NCBI RefSeq assembly: GCF_037392515.1
Contig: NC_090281.1
Span: 40,462,645-40,526,644 of the forward strand
Reading direction: 5' to 3'
Origin: Haliotis asinina
Taxonomy: Eukaryota; Mollusca; Gastropoda; Lepetellida; Haliotidae
Length of the DNA stretch: 64,000 bases
Position numbers and translations under genes: made by a program. How positions within the stretch are numbered: the first letter of the stretch is position 1; every line of letters begins with the position of its first letter. Below are positions 34,001-42,719 of the stretch, one piece after another. The notes beneath the pieces were generated by a model, which was not told the origin of the DNA, ran no database searches, and saw only the letters and a program-made list of their open reading frames with translations.

Positions 34001-35998
34001 GTAACACATCGTTTCACGTCTTTCGTTGGTGAAAACCAGATAAACCTCTGATTGGTCTCCCAAGATAGCACACCTGGCAACTAATTGTATGATGTCCACT
34101 ATTCTAAGTAATTTAGTTAACCAATAATGAGCAATCAATCAATCAACGTAAGGGTGGTTAATTCTTTGAAGGGAGGATGTTGTTTTTGCACTTACACTTT
34201 ACGACAGGGTGTAGTCATCTACACACACTGCCTTTTGACAAATCCGCTAGAAGATAAAAGTAATTAATCAATCAGTGAGTTATCGGTTAATCCTTTGATC
34301 GATGTTTGTTTTTGTAACTTAGTTGATAAACCCTCTTGCATCACTTACATGCACATATTACATAACATACAATACATTTGCCATTACAGACCTTAATTTA
34401 TAATGTTGAGTATTTACTCCAGACAGGAGAAATGCCAAATGGGAACCTTTGTTGAGTAACCGAAGTGGTGTTACTACTAATTATACCTGTTATAAATTCA
34501 TGAATTGACCATCAAGAGAATGATGACAAATAACACGTGTAGGTTTACACCATCAAACGCGAGTTACAGCAAGGAAGATGTAATCTCTGTGTCGCATGCA
34601 GCCTGAAAACACTATTGGGCCGAAACTGTTTTGAGGATACCAACGAATTTCGTTACATAAGGAATACACACGGGCATTTGCTGTGTACTTTGGTAAATAG
34701 GTGAAATAAGGGTTTTTTACGTAAGACAATTTTCAGATTTCTCTACCATAGGCAAAATCATCGTTTTTTGTTTACGAATTCAAATAAATCAACTGTGTGT
34801 TTTTATTATCATAAATAATAAACCATTGTAGCTACCATAGCTACCAAAAGTTTCGTAAGATATTTGCTATCACAGCTGAACCAACACTCAGAATTACCTA
34901 AATATAAAGCCTTGCAATCTTCCGTACTGAAACAAATGGCTACGTGCCTGTAGACATCATATTTTCATGTAACATGATTAAATATCAGGTTAAAAACACT
35001 GAAATAGGATCAAATTGGATCAGTAACTATACCATCCAAGCATCCGAAAAGAACTACACTGCTGGGATATTTGGTTACGATCAGACAAGGAATACCATAG
35101 ATATTTTTAAAGAAATGGCATATAATGGGCATCCGGCCTCCCGACTGTTTAGGTGAAGAAATTCTGCTAATATGGACAGGAGCCCAGTTCCTTTGTCCGT
35201 CACGGTCGAAGGAGCGGGCGCTGACCAATTTGCGGTTTGATTTCGTAATTAGACCGTTGGTGAGAAACATTATTCGCTCCGCATCAGTGCCCCTTTAATG
35301 GCAAGTGGTGGTTAAATACAACAAAACACTTTGTACTTGCTTTTGACCAGAATGATATCTAAAATAACCTAGTGAATGTTCTCTACTCTTCACTTTATCA
35401 AGAACTGACAAATGCAATATGTTAATCAATATGCCCTTGAGCTAGGCAGGACACACCTTGACCATACAGAGGCGAATTTCTCCACTGATGACCAGTTAAT
35501 TATGGACCATTGTGACATGTACTAATCGCCGAAACGCAAATGTCTCCAAATTGTAATGCCGAAGCTTAGTGTTTCACACGAATCACAAATCAATCACACT
35601 ATTTTGATTGTGATATCCATAATACTTTTCGAACTGAATCGTTGGATCTAATATAAGTAATTTCTAAATGTCCAGTCTAAAACTTTTCCTTAGGTCAACA
35701 TTTAGCCACGAAATTGGCTGAACAATTACCAAGCACGAAATATGTCGCTATCTCACGAAAACGTACATCCGTGTACGTGCGAAGGTGAATTGTATATTTT
35801 CACTGATGACCAGTTGAACAAAATATATGACTTCGACTTCTTACAGATTGATATAAACTAGTGAAACTCTTTACCATTTAAAAGATAATCACACAATATA
35901 ATACGTTCATTCTTACTTCGTCTTGCATCGGCAACTTTCTCAGCAGCACGCTTTTCAGCAGCAAGCAGTTGCTGGATCCCTTGCGTTTGACTCGCCAT
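15880..35998 (-). CDS. ATP6V1G: V-type proton ATPase subunit G, three exons
   Basis: The joined exons 35998-35917, 19207-19107 and 16047-15880 give 116 residues plus a stop, close to the ~118 of animal subunit G. Subunit G forms the peripheral stalk with subunit E, linking the catalytic V1 head to the membrane sector of the proton pump that acidifies endosomes, lysosomes and secretory vesicles. The start [20 protein letters not shown] matches the highly conserved N-terminus. The middle is a charged helix ([11 protein letters not shown]...YKEYEAK), as expected for the stalk coiled coil. The C-terminus has LGSRGD and ...DIKPELHEN. The start ATGGCG has a favourable context. Splice sites are GTAAGA/TTTTAG and GTTTGA/TTTCAG, with phases 1 and 0. 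Introns are about 16.7 kb and 3.1 kb, and the first is packed with transposons. No lesion was seen, so this is a likely functional gene. Subtype cannot be assigned. Confidence 0.93.
16372..17235. repeat. ~190 bp degenerate tandem repeat in intron 2
   Basis: Five unit starts of the type TATGAGATGCACACC are seen near 16372, 16560, 16744, 16936 and 17139, giving spacings of about 184-203 bp. Each unit continues with GAGTCCCAATGAAACACA, GTTGAGCA...TTTTGTGGAGAAGTGGA and AAGTTCAAATG. The array ends at CATACGGACAGACAC, similar to the ends of repeat family D. Confidence 0.75.
17236..18777. other. Intron 2, mostly unique, with a short tandem duplication
   Basis: At 17694-17866 a ~95 bp unit (TACAAAATACACTGAGACTT...GAGTTTTAGAAGATTTACAT) occurs twice. 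The rest of this intron stretch shows no coding, RNA or repeat signal that I can support. Confidence 0.55.
18778..19028. repeat. Dispersed repeat D, copy in intron 2
   Basis: One and a half units of the family are present (CTACTAAATTTTGCTGACAG, GCTCCGGAAACGAAACACACC, GGTCTAAAAATATTGAATGG). They are followed by a GACAGACAGACAGACGAGG microsatellite and the end GGGGGGATATAAAG. It lies 80 bp downstream of exon 2 on the minus strand. Confidence 0.7.
19107..19207 (-). CDS. ATP6V1G: ATP6V1G exon 2
   Basis: The exon starts after acceptor CTTTTAG (AG at 19209-19208). Its first two bases complete an Arg codon with the last base of exon 1. It encodes [15 protein letters not shown], then [18 protein letters not shown], the charged stalk helix of subunit G, and ends in phase 0 at donor GTTTGA. 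It is 101 nt long. Confidence 0.93.
19325..19518. repeat. ~25 bp minisatellite
   Basis: About eight imperfect units of the type AGTGACTGTGATTCAACAGACAGAT lie just inside intron 1, about 120 bp from exon 2. Units vary by point changes and one insertion near 19440. Confidence 0.75.
19519..20379. other. No recognisable feature (intron 1)
   Basis: AT-rich intron sequence between the minisatellite and the gypsy relic. No coding, RNA or repeat signal is visible. Confidence 0.5.
20885..21219. repeat. ~110 bp tandem repeat inside the gypsy relic
   Basis: Three units share the pattern TTTATATAAAGTATGG...GAGAGCCAACAC...CATAAGCACTT...TTACTACTG, starting near 20885, 20987 and 21099. The Tc1 element is inserted at the last unit. 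Confidence 0.6.
21222..22509 (+). mobile_element. Tc1/mariner element 1, complete
   Basis: The ends are near-perfect inverted repeats of about 25 bp: CAGTGTTCCCAGAAATTATT on the left, and on the right the complement TAGTATTCCCAGAAATTATT. Both are flanked by TA, the target duplication of this superfamily. The 1,288 bp element carries one uninterrupted transposase frame. It lies inside the integrase region of a gypsy relic. Confidence 0.9.
21376..22386 (+). CDS. Tc1/mariner transposase (DD34E), open frame
   Basis: The 336-residue open frame has the Tc1 layout. An N-terminal helix-turn-helix pair is at about residues 15-110, with a GRPRK linker near residue 70. The catalytic domain has FFSDESSVW (first Asp), RHDNDPKLT (second Asp) and [12 protein letters not shown] (Glu). 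Exactly 34 residues separate the second Asp from the Glu. The protein cuts its element out of DNA and reinserts it at TA. Comparison with the copy at 28697 suggests that translation may start at a later ATG (21406), since only from there do the two proteins align. No stop or frameshift is present and all catalytic residues are in place, so it may be active or recently so. Confidence 0.9.
   Translation: MSEQMASCVDMAEFTAREKRKLILDDFERGEADTKVLACRHGIPLSTVYRTLKNIQTGTRIEHKAGAGRPRKFSVVDRQRLGQIVSRGKLKNIRNEMISRGSPQVCNETVRQELQRLNWVRKHGIPSPLMKDAQKEKRLNWCWAHENQDWDNVFFSDESSVWLFPNCVKIWTKDTVKPIYQRPKHSPKFHMWGGISARGVTPLCVFTGNLTKERYVDILNGHLLPTAQTLYEDDWIFRHDNDPKLTARYTKQWLSGENVQVLDWPSYSPDLNPIENVWGVMKDRINQKGLRNIENMKAEVVQYWDTLSHDYLQTLMGSVPRRIQACIAERGGLTKY
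24181..24819. mobile_element. TTAA-flanked DNA element, family B, short copy
   Basis: The ends are AGGTCACATGCAAC and GTTGCATGTGGCCT, flanked by TTAA at 24177-24180 and 24820-24823. The 639 bp correspond, in reverse orientation, to the outer parts of the copy at 5157-6429, including the segment near GCGCTGG and TGAACTC. It is inserted in the protease region of the gypsy relic. No coding capacity. Confidence 0.75.
24838..25382 (-). mobile_element. Family A TTAA element, internal fragment
   Basis: This stretch matches about 58720-59385 in the same orientation, and so the complement of the 33258-35294 copy. Shared blocks include AACCGATAACACACTGA, GATTTGTCAAAAGG and GGTGTGCCATCTTGGG. Neither end of the element is present, so it is a diverged fragment. 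Confidence 0.65.
25385..25620 (-). mobile_element. tRNA-derived SINE, minus strand
   Basis: Read on the minus strand from 25620, it starts GGTGGGCGAGCTGGCTAAGG (A-box-like). A B-box-like GGGATCAAGCCC follows near 25566-25555, then a body with GTGTGCAGATTCTTTCAGTG. The head fits a tRNA-like origin; the body length is approximate. I see no clear target duplication. Confidence 0.5.
25621..27299. other. Intron 1, with a diverged duplication
   Basis: Two imperfect copies of about 170 bp start near 25748 and 26141. They share CACTTCGAC...ACCTCGCxTCCG, TCATGCAAAxTC...TTTTGGxCA and GTCTTGATTTT...GATGAAAACAA. No protein or RNA signal was found in the rest. Confidence 0.5.
27300..28503 (-). repeat. 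Degenerate duplicated LINE 3' region
   Basis: Blocks such as AGTACCACCAGACCxTTT occur near 27637 and 28119. ATTATCAGATTTxCACAGCTGATAT occurs near 27820 and again, diverged, near 28004 and 29899. The last is within the 3' part of the minus-strand LINE at 29827-31860, so this region looks like duplicated LINE tail sequence. The Tc1 element at 28504 separates it from the LINE body. Confidence 0.4.
28504..29800 (+). mobile_element. Tc1/mariner element 2, complete
   Basis: Inverted ends of about 25 bp read TAGTCTGGTTCATAATTATT on the left, with the right-end complement CAGTATGGTTCAAAATTATT. Each is followed by GAGAA and flanked by TA. The 1,297 bp element carries one open transposase frame. The inner half of its ends (ATTATTGAGAA) is shared with element 1. 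Confidence 0.9.
28697..29677 (+). CDS. Tc1/mariner transposase (DD34E), open frame
   Basis: The 326-residue frame starts [14 protein letters not shown]. It has two helix-turn-helix regions (about residues 10-105) with a GRPRK linker, then [17 protein letters not shown] and [12 protein letters not shown], which supply the two Asp and the Glu with 34-residue spacing. It aligns along its length with the protein at 21376-22386 but differs at many positions, so the two are sister families rather than copies of one recent burst. No disabling change is visible and complete ends surround it, so it could still be mobile. Confidence 0.9.
   Translation: MSVEDKRRLIFELCNQGIDDVNTLAERTGTPLSTVYRIRKKFKEGKDLGHQKGAGRPRKLDFSDRVRLGILASKKQKASISNIRYEMIERGSTVVSKSTVRRNLIDLGWEKKTGIPSPLMKQEHKDRRVEWCLAHENFDWENVIFTDESSIWVYPNNVKIWTKSASAPLYRRPKYSPKFHVWGGISLLGTTPLCVFEGNLTSQRYINILDNFLLPSAHVFYGNDWILQQDNDPKHTAKHAKQWFQEKNVTALPFPAYSPDLNPIENIWGMMKECVNQKGLTKIEDMKREVVRYWDSITHETLTSLIGSMPTRLRLCREAQGDLMKY
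29827..31860 (-). pseudogene. LINE reverse transcriptase relic, minus strand
   Basis: Read leftward from about 31850, [19 protein letters not shown] fits reverse transcriptase motif 2a. Then come [12 protein letters not shown] and [15 protein letters not shown] (first catalytic Asp), followed by a frame-shifted region. The segment 31408-30938 starts [14 protein letters not shown], has FAGDIAMF where YADD is expected, and ends with [18 protein letters not shown]. After the nested MITE the C-terminal region resumes, and LCPFCIV...[12 protein letters not shown] near 30040-29980 is the usual Cys/His C-terminal knuckle. Several frameshifts, the changed active site and the MITE make it dead. No endonuclease part is seen, so it is 5' truncated. 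Confidence 0.75.
30504..30723. mobile_element. Palindromic MITE inserted in the LINE relic
   Basis: The outer ends GTAAGATTCTTTATGGATAA and TTATCCATAAAGAATCTTAC are perfect inverted repeats. The interior has three arms carrying GGTATGGATC / GATCCATACC and the TTCTTTATTACATATGATGCG motif; the last arm is a partial duplication. No coding capacity. The LINE frame is recognisable on both sides. A diverged, shorter copy lies at 5492-5615. Confidence 0.8.
32140..32320. repeat. Dispersed repeat D, end fragment
   Basis: It shows CCACAAGGCACTAA, GGCAAGTTTGATGAAGAAATATTGAATGG, GACGGACGG and TTTTTATCCCCCGCAAAACATG, the same end structure as at 12715-12790 and 18950-19028. Confidence 0.6.
32786..32950 (-). 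mobile_element. Abalone-type SINE, minus strand
   Basis: On the minus strand the head GGTGGTGTAGTCGAGTGGGT (A-box-like) is at the right. The body ends at the left with GTGATATTGCTGGAATATTA and then ...ACTAACTCACTC. Flanks ACATGATTATACAGA (32772-32786) and ACATGATTACAGA (32951-32963) look like a target duplication with a small change. It is the same family as 43327-43493. Confidence 0.75.
33258..35294 (+). mobile_element. TTAA-flanked DNA element, family A, complete copy
   Basis: The inverted ends begin AGGGGCACTGATGCGGAGC on both sides, and the flanking target is TTAA (33254-33257 and 35295-35298). The 2,037 bp interior has no recognisable transposase; short open frames within it are not kept in other copies, so it is non-autonomous. 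TTAA target choice is typical of piggyBac-type enzymes. This copy is the reference for reading the 49.9-60 kb region, where it shows the uninterrupted sequence GATAAACCCTCTTGCATC near 34326. Confidence 0.8.
35299..35916. other. Intron 1 sequence next to exon 1
   Basis: A short repeated phrase, CACTGATGACCAGTT, occurs near 35478 and 35800. Otherwise I see nothing in this stretch. Confidence 0.5.
35917..35998 (-). CDS. ATP6V1G: ATP6V1G exon 1 (start codon)
   Basis: It encodes [20 protein letters not shown] followed by KVADARR, and ends one base into the next codon at donor GTAAGA. The N-terminus is nearly invariant in animals, which fixes this ATG (35998-35996). The reading frame is open for 38 more codons upstream with another ATG at 36112, but that extension has no family similarity and is likely 5' UTR. 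Confidence 0.95.
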
Positions 35999-37059
35999 CT
36001 TGTCCTCTCCCTTATCATGTGACGCTGTAATGTATAGATATCTACACACGACGTCATAGCTTGAATAAGCTATCCTCGGAGATCCATTCGGGTACTTTCC
36101 GTCACATAACAAGGGAAATTAGGGGAGATAAGCACTACGTTTGATGATTACGACTTCAAAACCAATGGTTTTGTTACTTCTGCGCTTGCGGTACGCTCAT
36201 TTCATTATGCGTAGCACTGTTAAGGACCGAACTCAGTTCTTCACCGCAAAAGTGGAACTGAAAAGATAAAACCAACCATTTAATTTAGCCAGAGACCATA
36301 TACCGAGGGACGGGCCTCAGCGCTATTTAGGGGCTGAACACTGCCGCGCGAGACAACGCGATCATTACCGCGAGGCTTTGCGAGATCTGCGAAATTCAAG
36401 GCTCAGATGTGTGTCTTTCACCTACACCTAAATCATCCCAGGTAACTTGAACTACTCTCATTTGATATTGTAAGTTCCGCCCGTACTCCCCTCCCAAAAC
36501 ATTAACTTACAAACTGTCACTCAAATTAATCACTAGTTATACCATCAATAATGTGTGTAAGGCAAAAACAATATCCCAGTGTTAGGGGTTTTCGACGGTA
36601 TAAGACAAAACGTATTTTTTATCCTTATCCTCATGTGTTTCCAACAAAAATAGCGTTTTTACATCGTATCGGCGAAACTGCAGTCGCTTGTCACATCCGG
36701 GTATTTTTGTATGTGTTTTCGACGGTGAGCCATACTTTTCCCTCCGCACTGCAAGAGAGTGTTTTGATCACGTGGCTTCCTGTTTCATACATTACCTGTC
36801 ACTTGCAGACGACTGATCTTGTTGAATTGTGCTCGCTATTTTTTGTTATATAGGCAATTGATTTTGCATCTGAAGTGGTCCGTAATTTGGTTTGCTATAC
36901 CCTGGAGGAAATGTTTGTTTTGTTAACTGGGGTCACATAGCAGCTAGTGTCATCCTGTCCATCACTGTTGATGAATGGTGATAATCAGCACACGATAACA
37001 AGCTGTTAATTGTCTCATGAACTTGACCACCGGTTGACCGTCTTCACAATAGGCACTGC
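35999..37059. other. V-ATPase G upstream region
   Basis: This holds the 5' UTR and presumably the promoter of the minus-strand gene. It is less AT-rich than its surroundings, with CG dinucleotides around 36170-36380, as expected of a housekeeping promoter. No TATA box at a convincing distance and no gene on the plus strand could be supported. Confidence 0.45.
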
Positions 37060-40000
37060 TCAGGGTCGGCTTACTTTGTTGAACGTCTGGACGAACTTGA
37101 TTCTTCCAGCTGTATACATGTAGATAATATTACTGTTCCTAATGTAACTAATGCCGAGATTGTTTCCCCATATTCTACGTTTTGCATTCCGAATACAGCA
37201 TGTGATGTTGACGACAGAAGTGATGTTACTAACAACGTTCATGTAGACTCAACCGATATAGTGCGCAGTAAATCTTCAAGTATTAAATTCCTAAGTGTAA
37301 ATGTGTGTGGCTTGAGACAGACTAGAATATCCAGAATTCAGTAACTTGGCAACTTTGTATGACGTTGCAGGTTTTCAAGAGACAAAACCCGATACATTTC
37401 ATGAGTTAGAAATCGCCGGTTACTCATTATACATTCATCATAAATCGAAGTCCAATAGAAAATGGGATATTATTGGAGTAGCTGTTAAAAACGAATTCAG
37501 TGAACTGGTAACAGTGCTTAAAGATCTTAGTAACGAATATGTACTCTGGATAGAACTATCCAGTGTTCTTATTCCTAGTGAAGATTCCATGTATATTGGT
37601 TTTGTGTATCTTCCACCAGAAGGATCGAAATATTTTAATGACGATGAAATTGAACAATCAGTATTACACTTCCAAACCCTCTCCGAAAGTGTCTGTTTGG
37701 TAGGAGATTTCAATGTGAAGACTAACATATCGTGTGACTATTGTTGTATTGGTAAACATATCACTGATGCTGTAGACATTGACTTGTCAGATATTGGAAA
37801 TGATTTTGATCCTGAAAGTGTTATAGCATCTTTAAATTTGCCACTTCTACCTTAGTAGAATAAACAGCCATGGATATAAATTACTTCTAATGTGTAAATG
37901 CCTGAACATGTTTATTTGTAATGGTCGAATACAATGGGATAATGTGGAGGGCAAGCTCACATGTAAAGATAAAACTATCATTGACTATCTGATTGCCTCT
38001 CCACCAGTACTAAGAATATTATATCAAATTTTAATATTGGAGAGTTTTAACCGTTTTACTCTGATGTACACTGCCCTGTAACCTTTTCTATTCAAGCACT
38101 GAGCTGTCCAGTAGCCGAGCAGTCTGTTAGTAATAATAGTGGTACTCACATTCAGGCAAATCAACCTAATCGTTTTGATGATAAACTTGCTGCCCAGCTT
38201 CAGGACAATATTGATGTGAAGAAGCTTGACATCATACACGATCGGCTCCAAAACATGTCCAGTGAAATCGTCGACAAACAGTTTGTGAGTAACATCGTTA
38301 CTGATATCTCTAATGTACTCCTTGATGCTGCTCGGTCCACTTCCGGTGTAAAACGTAATAATGCTCATGTCTCAAGTAAAGTTAAACATAATAAGAAACA
38401 TAAACCATGGTTTAACAGGGAATGTACAATCATGCGAAATTGCTTTATAAAACAAAACGCATTTTAAAGAAAAATAGGTCCTTGTTAAATAAAAACAAAT
38501 ATAAACTTATGTGCAAATCGTACAAAAAACCTGGATAAACATATTAAACAATATAAATCAATGACAAGGACTATGTTACGTCACAATAAAATGTATGCTC
38601 CAAAGGATTACTGGAAAACTTTGAATGATGGTGGGAATAGTAAACAAGTAAAACAACCTGATCTGGACACCTTTTTTTCAATTCTTCAAAGAATTAAATA
38701 ATCGGAATGTACATAACACATCACAAGACTTTGTGAGCCCAAACCCTATTGAGTCAGATATTCTCAATTCAGTTATCACCCGTGATGAAATCATCTCATC
38801 AGTTAAACATCTCAAACGAAATAAAGCTCCAGGAATTGATTTTATAGAAAGCGAGCTTTTTAAATATGCTCTTGAGGTAATACTTCCTATACTAACTAAA
38901 CTATTTAACTTAATACTGTCATCTGGATTTATACCAGAGGATTGGCTTATAGGAATGATCAAACCTTTGTACAAGAAAAAAGGTGATAACTTAGACCCTA
39001 GCGCATACCGACCTATTACTATTCTCAGTTGCTTCAGCAAGCTGCTCACGAGTAATTTTAAATGCAAAGCTAACAAAATTTGTGGAATCTGAAAATATAA
39101 TACCCGCTCAAGCCGGTTTTCTGAAAGATTTTTCAACCATGGATAATATCTTCGTAATGTCATTATTATTCAGCCTTCTCAAAAATGCCAAACAAAAACT
39201 ATATTGTGTGTTTATTGACTTTACTAAAGCATTTGATTCTGTTTGGAGAGCTGGTTTATGGTATAAAGTGCATAATAACGGAGTTTCAGGCAGGTTCCTT
39301 GTACTTATTAAAACATGTACAAAGATATTAAATCAACCATACTCCTCAACAACAGGATCTCGTACTTTCTCCCAAGTAACTCTGGCGTGAGACAAGGAGA
39401 GAATCTCTCCCCTTTGTTGTTCGCCTTTTTTCATAAATGATCTTGAATCATATTTAGTAAATAGTGGGTGTCAGGGTGTAAAATTGCAGTACGTTTCAGA
39501 TTTCTTTGTAACTCTTTGGCTTCAACTACTATTGTACACTGATGATACCGTCCTGTTCAGCGATGATCCTTATGATCTTCAAAAATCTCTCAATGCATTT
39601 TATTGTTACTGTAATGAATGGAAGCTATCTGTCAATTTATCCAAAACTAAAGTCGTTGTTTTTGGTAGTGGTCCTGCAAAGTCACCTAAGTTAAAGCTTT
39701 ACTATGGTGAGGTGCCTCTTGAGGTAGTAGACTCCTATTTTTAAATTGGTATTTCCCTTGATCGTAATCGAAGATTTATTCAGGCAATTAAGGCACTTGC
39801 ATCTGCGGGTACGAAGACTATGTTTTCTCTTTTGAAAAAAAATCACGCAATATAAACTTACCACTTGACTGCACCCACTTGACTTTCAGCTTTCAATGTA
39901 ATGACTGAACCGATTTTGTTATATGGATGTGAAGTTTGGGGGTTCGAAAACACCTACTTAATTGAAAGAATACATATAAAATGTGTGAAGCTTTCTGCAG

Positions 40001-40830
40001 GTCTTCGAAATTCAACTCCAGATTGTATGATATACACAGAATTTGGTCGATACCCGTTGTATATTAAGCTAAACAAAAGACTTTTAAGTTTTTTGCACAA
40101 AATGGTAACAAACAACCGCCAGGCTAAACTATCATACAACATATATTCTATTATGCTAAAAGCCCGTTCTGAAATCAGTTTATTTCCCTGGATTGAGTTT
40201 GTAAGACAGACACTTGATGACTGTGGTTTACCCGAAATATTTGATAATCCATTTCTCCGTATAACTAAGTTTCTCTTTTTTAAGATTGAACAGAACCTCA
40301 AAGACCAATTTTTACAGAAGTGGCATACCTCCATGATAAAGAGTTCAAAATCGTCTTTTTATCGTATTCTAAAAAATAATATAGAATTTGAGAGATATGT
40401 CTTTCTGCCAAGACATATCTAATTCCCGATTTTAAGATTCAGAACGAGTTATCATCACCTCCCTATAGAAATTGGTCGTTGGGTACATGTTCCTAGGGAA
40501 TATCGTCTGTGCTCTTTATGTAATTCTCAGGCAGTGGGAGATGTCTTTCATTATCTGTTCAAGTGCGATGCTTCGTACATGAATTCTGTATCCCTGTGGA
40601 AAGTTGTCGAACTGTTCTCCTCTAAAAAAACCCGCGCAATCTTAAAAATCTTGCTGTGTACATTAATGTTAATGTAATATTTAAGTCTACAAAGATACCT
40701 TAACTTTTTGCTCTTCTATTTTTTGCTCTTTATCTGTCATCTTGTTATATATATATATATATATATTTATATGAACTTGTATTCTCATGTATCACCGTCG
40801 GTGGTGTTGAATTGAATTGAATTGTTAGAG
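37060..40830 (+). pseudogene. LINE relic with endonuclease, RT and C-terminal knuckle
   Basis: An N-terminal linker (about 37070-37270) leads into the AP-type endonuclease: KFLSVNVCGL, FQETKPD, VGDFNVKTN and TIIDYLIAS, over several frames. The reverse transcriptase follows: NKAPGIDFIESELFKYA, AYRPITILSCFSKLL, QAGFLKDFSTMDNIFV, YCVFIDFTKAFDSVWRAGLW, and LLYTDDTVLFSDDP (YADD appears as YTDD). The C-terminal part (39901-40422 and on to about 40590) has ILLYGCEVWGFE and an LCSLCNS...FHYLFKCD knuckle. The 3' end shows three TTGAA units near 40806-40821. At least six frame breaks or stops make it inactive. The clade is not assigned; it has no RNase H, unlike the LINE at 9267. Confidence 0.85.
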
Positions 40831-41340
40831 TACTTTGTATCAACGTGGATTGAAAGTAGCGTTTGGACAGTAACAAATTGGAGTTTTTGGCAATGCAATC
40901 TGAACAACGACTGGGAACGCTGGCACAAGCACCTGAACCAGCAATCAAGATGGCGACATTTGCTCTTTTACAGACTGGTCTCCCTCCTACAGATAAGCTG
41001 ACCTTCTACCCCTCCAGATTAGACTGGTAACGGACGGGCATCTGGAAAGAAGGCAGCACGCTAGTCAGCGGATAAAAACTGAGAAATCTTTCAAACTGTG
41101 GGATGATTTCCAGGCCTCCAATCTCACTGTCTCACAGCTTCTGAGAGAAGTTTCAAAACTGAATGGATTAATGGTTACAGAATGAAAAAAATATGCTATG
41201 TTGTGATATCTGTTGGATTGTTCTGTGCACTTTTCATTATTGAACAGTGAATAATTTATCAGTAAATATGTGTTGGCAGTACATTATTAAAGTCTGCTGC
41301 TTATTATTTTTATTGTTCATATATATATTAAATTATCTCT
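40831..41340. other. No recognisable feature
   Basis: The sequence between the LINE tail and the SINE. It includes a TA-rich stretch near 41315-41340. No gene signal. Confidence 0.45.
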
Positions 41341-41612
41341 CTTGCCATGAGACCCTTGAAGGTCAAGGTTAGAATAGGCCTTCAGCAACTCAGGCTTACT
41401 ACAAAAGGCGACTATGCTTGTAAGAGGCGACTAACAGAATCGGGAGGTCGAGCTCGATGACCTGGTTGACACATGCCCCAATTGCGCAGATCGATGTCCA
41501 TGTTGTTGATTACTGGATTGTCTGGTCCAGACTCGATTATTCACAGACCGCCGCCATATAGCCGGAATATTGCTGAGTGCGGCGTAAAACTCAACTCACT
41601 CACTCATTCTCT
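41341..41612 (+). mobile_element. Abalone-type SINE (second family)
   Basis: Diagnostic blocks are GAATAGGCCTTCAGCAAC, GGATTGTCTGGTCCAGACTC, ACAGACCGCCGCCATATAGC, and the tail GGAATATTGCTGAGTGCGGC then ACTCAACTCACTCACTC. A diverged minus-strand copy lies at 63304-63545. The flanks TTGCCATGAGAC and CTGCCATGACAC may be a target duplication. Confidence 0.7.
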
Positions 41613-42192
41613 TTCCTGCCATGACACAGTAGTCATTCATATTTTACGATGCTTCACTTTTATTACTCCACTGAATACAAAGTGACAGTATTTTCGTATC
41701 CCGAAACAAAAGAACAACATAAGCCATTATCACATGATTATTGTCAAAACAATTTTATATAATAAATCCAAATACATATATATAAATACGAGATACGGGA
41801 AAATATTCGTTCCTTCAATCACACGTTTTGTGTCCTCAGTTGTCTTAAGTTTCGTATCACTGAAAACAAAGCAAACCAATTTCGTTATACACAAGCCAAG
41901 TGAATTATCAAAATTCATATACTTGCAAAATGATATCATTCAAGTATATATTGACGTCTACGAAACAGTCGGAGTTACGAATTCACTGCATCTACGAACT
42001 GGTTCAGCCTACGAAAACACTGTCTCCCGTTACAAATTGTGATAGTCTATATTTTGTATCTCTGTTATACCATCTGTGGGTTTCAGTCGGTAAACTGTGA
42101 TTGCATGGTTGCAGTTTTGTTTACCATACGCATTGTTTCAGTGGGAGGCTGCTTAAATACGGTTCTATATGTTGGGAGTAATGGGTGCTCAT
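41613..42192. other. No recognisable feature
   Basis: Open frames here are short and overlap on both strands. I see no motif or repeat. Confidence 0.4.
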
Positions 42193-42193
42193 T

Positions 42194-42335
42194 ATGGATG
42201 TCCCGGAGCAACTTAACACTGACACTAGTCCAGAAAACACTTGTGATAAAGTGGCAGATATCTTATCAAAGTTAGATATGCCAGATATTAGTATAAAAAA
42301 ATCCCACAGATTAGGACCTTCAAGCACAGGCAAAG
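42194..42335 (+). pseudogene. Possible LINE ORF1 fragment
   Basis: About 45 codons start MDVPEQLNTDTSPENTCDKV and continue to ISIKKSHRLGPSSTGK. The last part resembles the (A/S)HRLG...GKxRPI segment of LINE ORF1 RNA-binding proteins. It breaks off where unrelated sequence starts. It may belong with the RT relic at 42720. Weak evidence. Confidence 0.3.
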
Positions 42336-42719
42336 TGTAGCGCAAAATGGGTTGCGCAGCAGAACGAAACTGACCAGTCTTCGTATATGCGAGCGAAGCG
42401 AGCAAAGGTTGGCAACAAACTTCCCTCGCTTCGGTCCGAAAAATATTTTTCATGTCAAAATAAAATATCGCCACCATCAAATATAGACACACATTTACTC
42501 ACAGGGTTGTGCTCTCAGATTTCCAACCTCATATTTAACAATTACTCACGTGAAATATATTTTAATCAACGTTTTAAGCGCCGCTGGTGCTCTCACAGAG
42601 CGTTCTTTGCCTCCATTACCCCTGCCAGCTTCCGGTTCAGCGGAATGAAGGAACAGGTTAGGTAACTCTGAAAACACTTGTCGAGTCGCATGTCCTCCGC
42701 AAAGTTCGCAACGTCCTGG
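42336..42719. other. Insert of unknown type between LINE pieces
   Basis: This is GC-richer than its flanks, with CGAGCGAAGCGAGCAAAGG and CCTCGCTTCGGTCCG phrases. It separates the putative ORF1 fragment from the RT relic, so it may be a separate insertion. No ends were identified. Confidence 0.35.

Noticed and set aside
33902..34138. A minus-strand frame in family A that resembles another at 50912-51121 (shared [11 protein letters not shown] and a common end), suggesting an element-encoded protein.
   Set aside because: The equivalent regions at 59095-59300 and 25160-25350 are broken by stops in the same frame, and the similarity is no greater than that of the surrounding DNA.
35999..36112. 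An upstream extension of the V-ATPase G start to an ATG at 36112.
   Set aside because: Subunit G proteins begin MASQ at the conserved position, and the added 38 residues have no counterpart in the family.
36551..36853. A 100-codon plus-strand frame upstream of V-ATPase G, as a possible divergent gene.
   Set aside because: No motif, poor start context, and a hydrophobic/Cys-Val-rich composition typical of random AT-rich frames.
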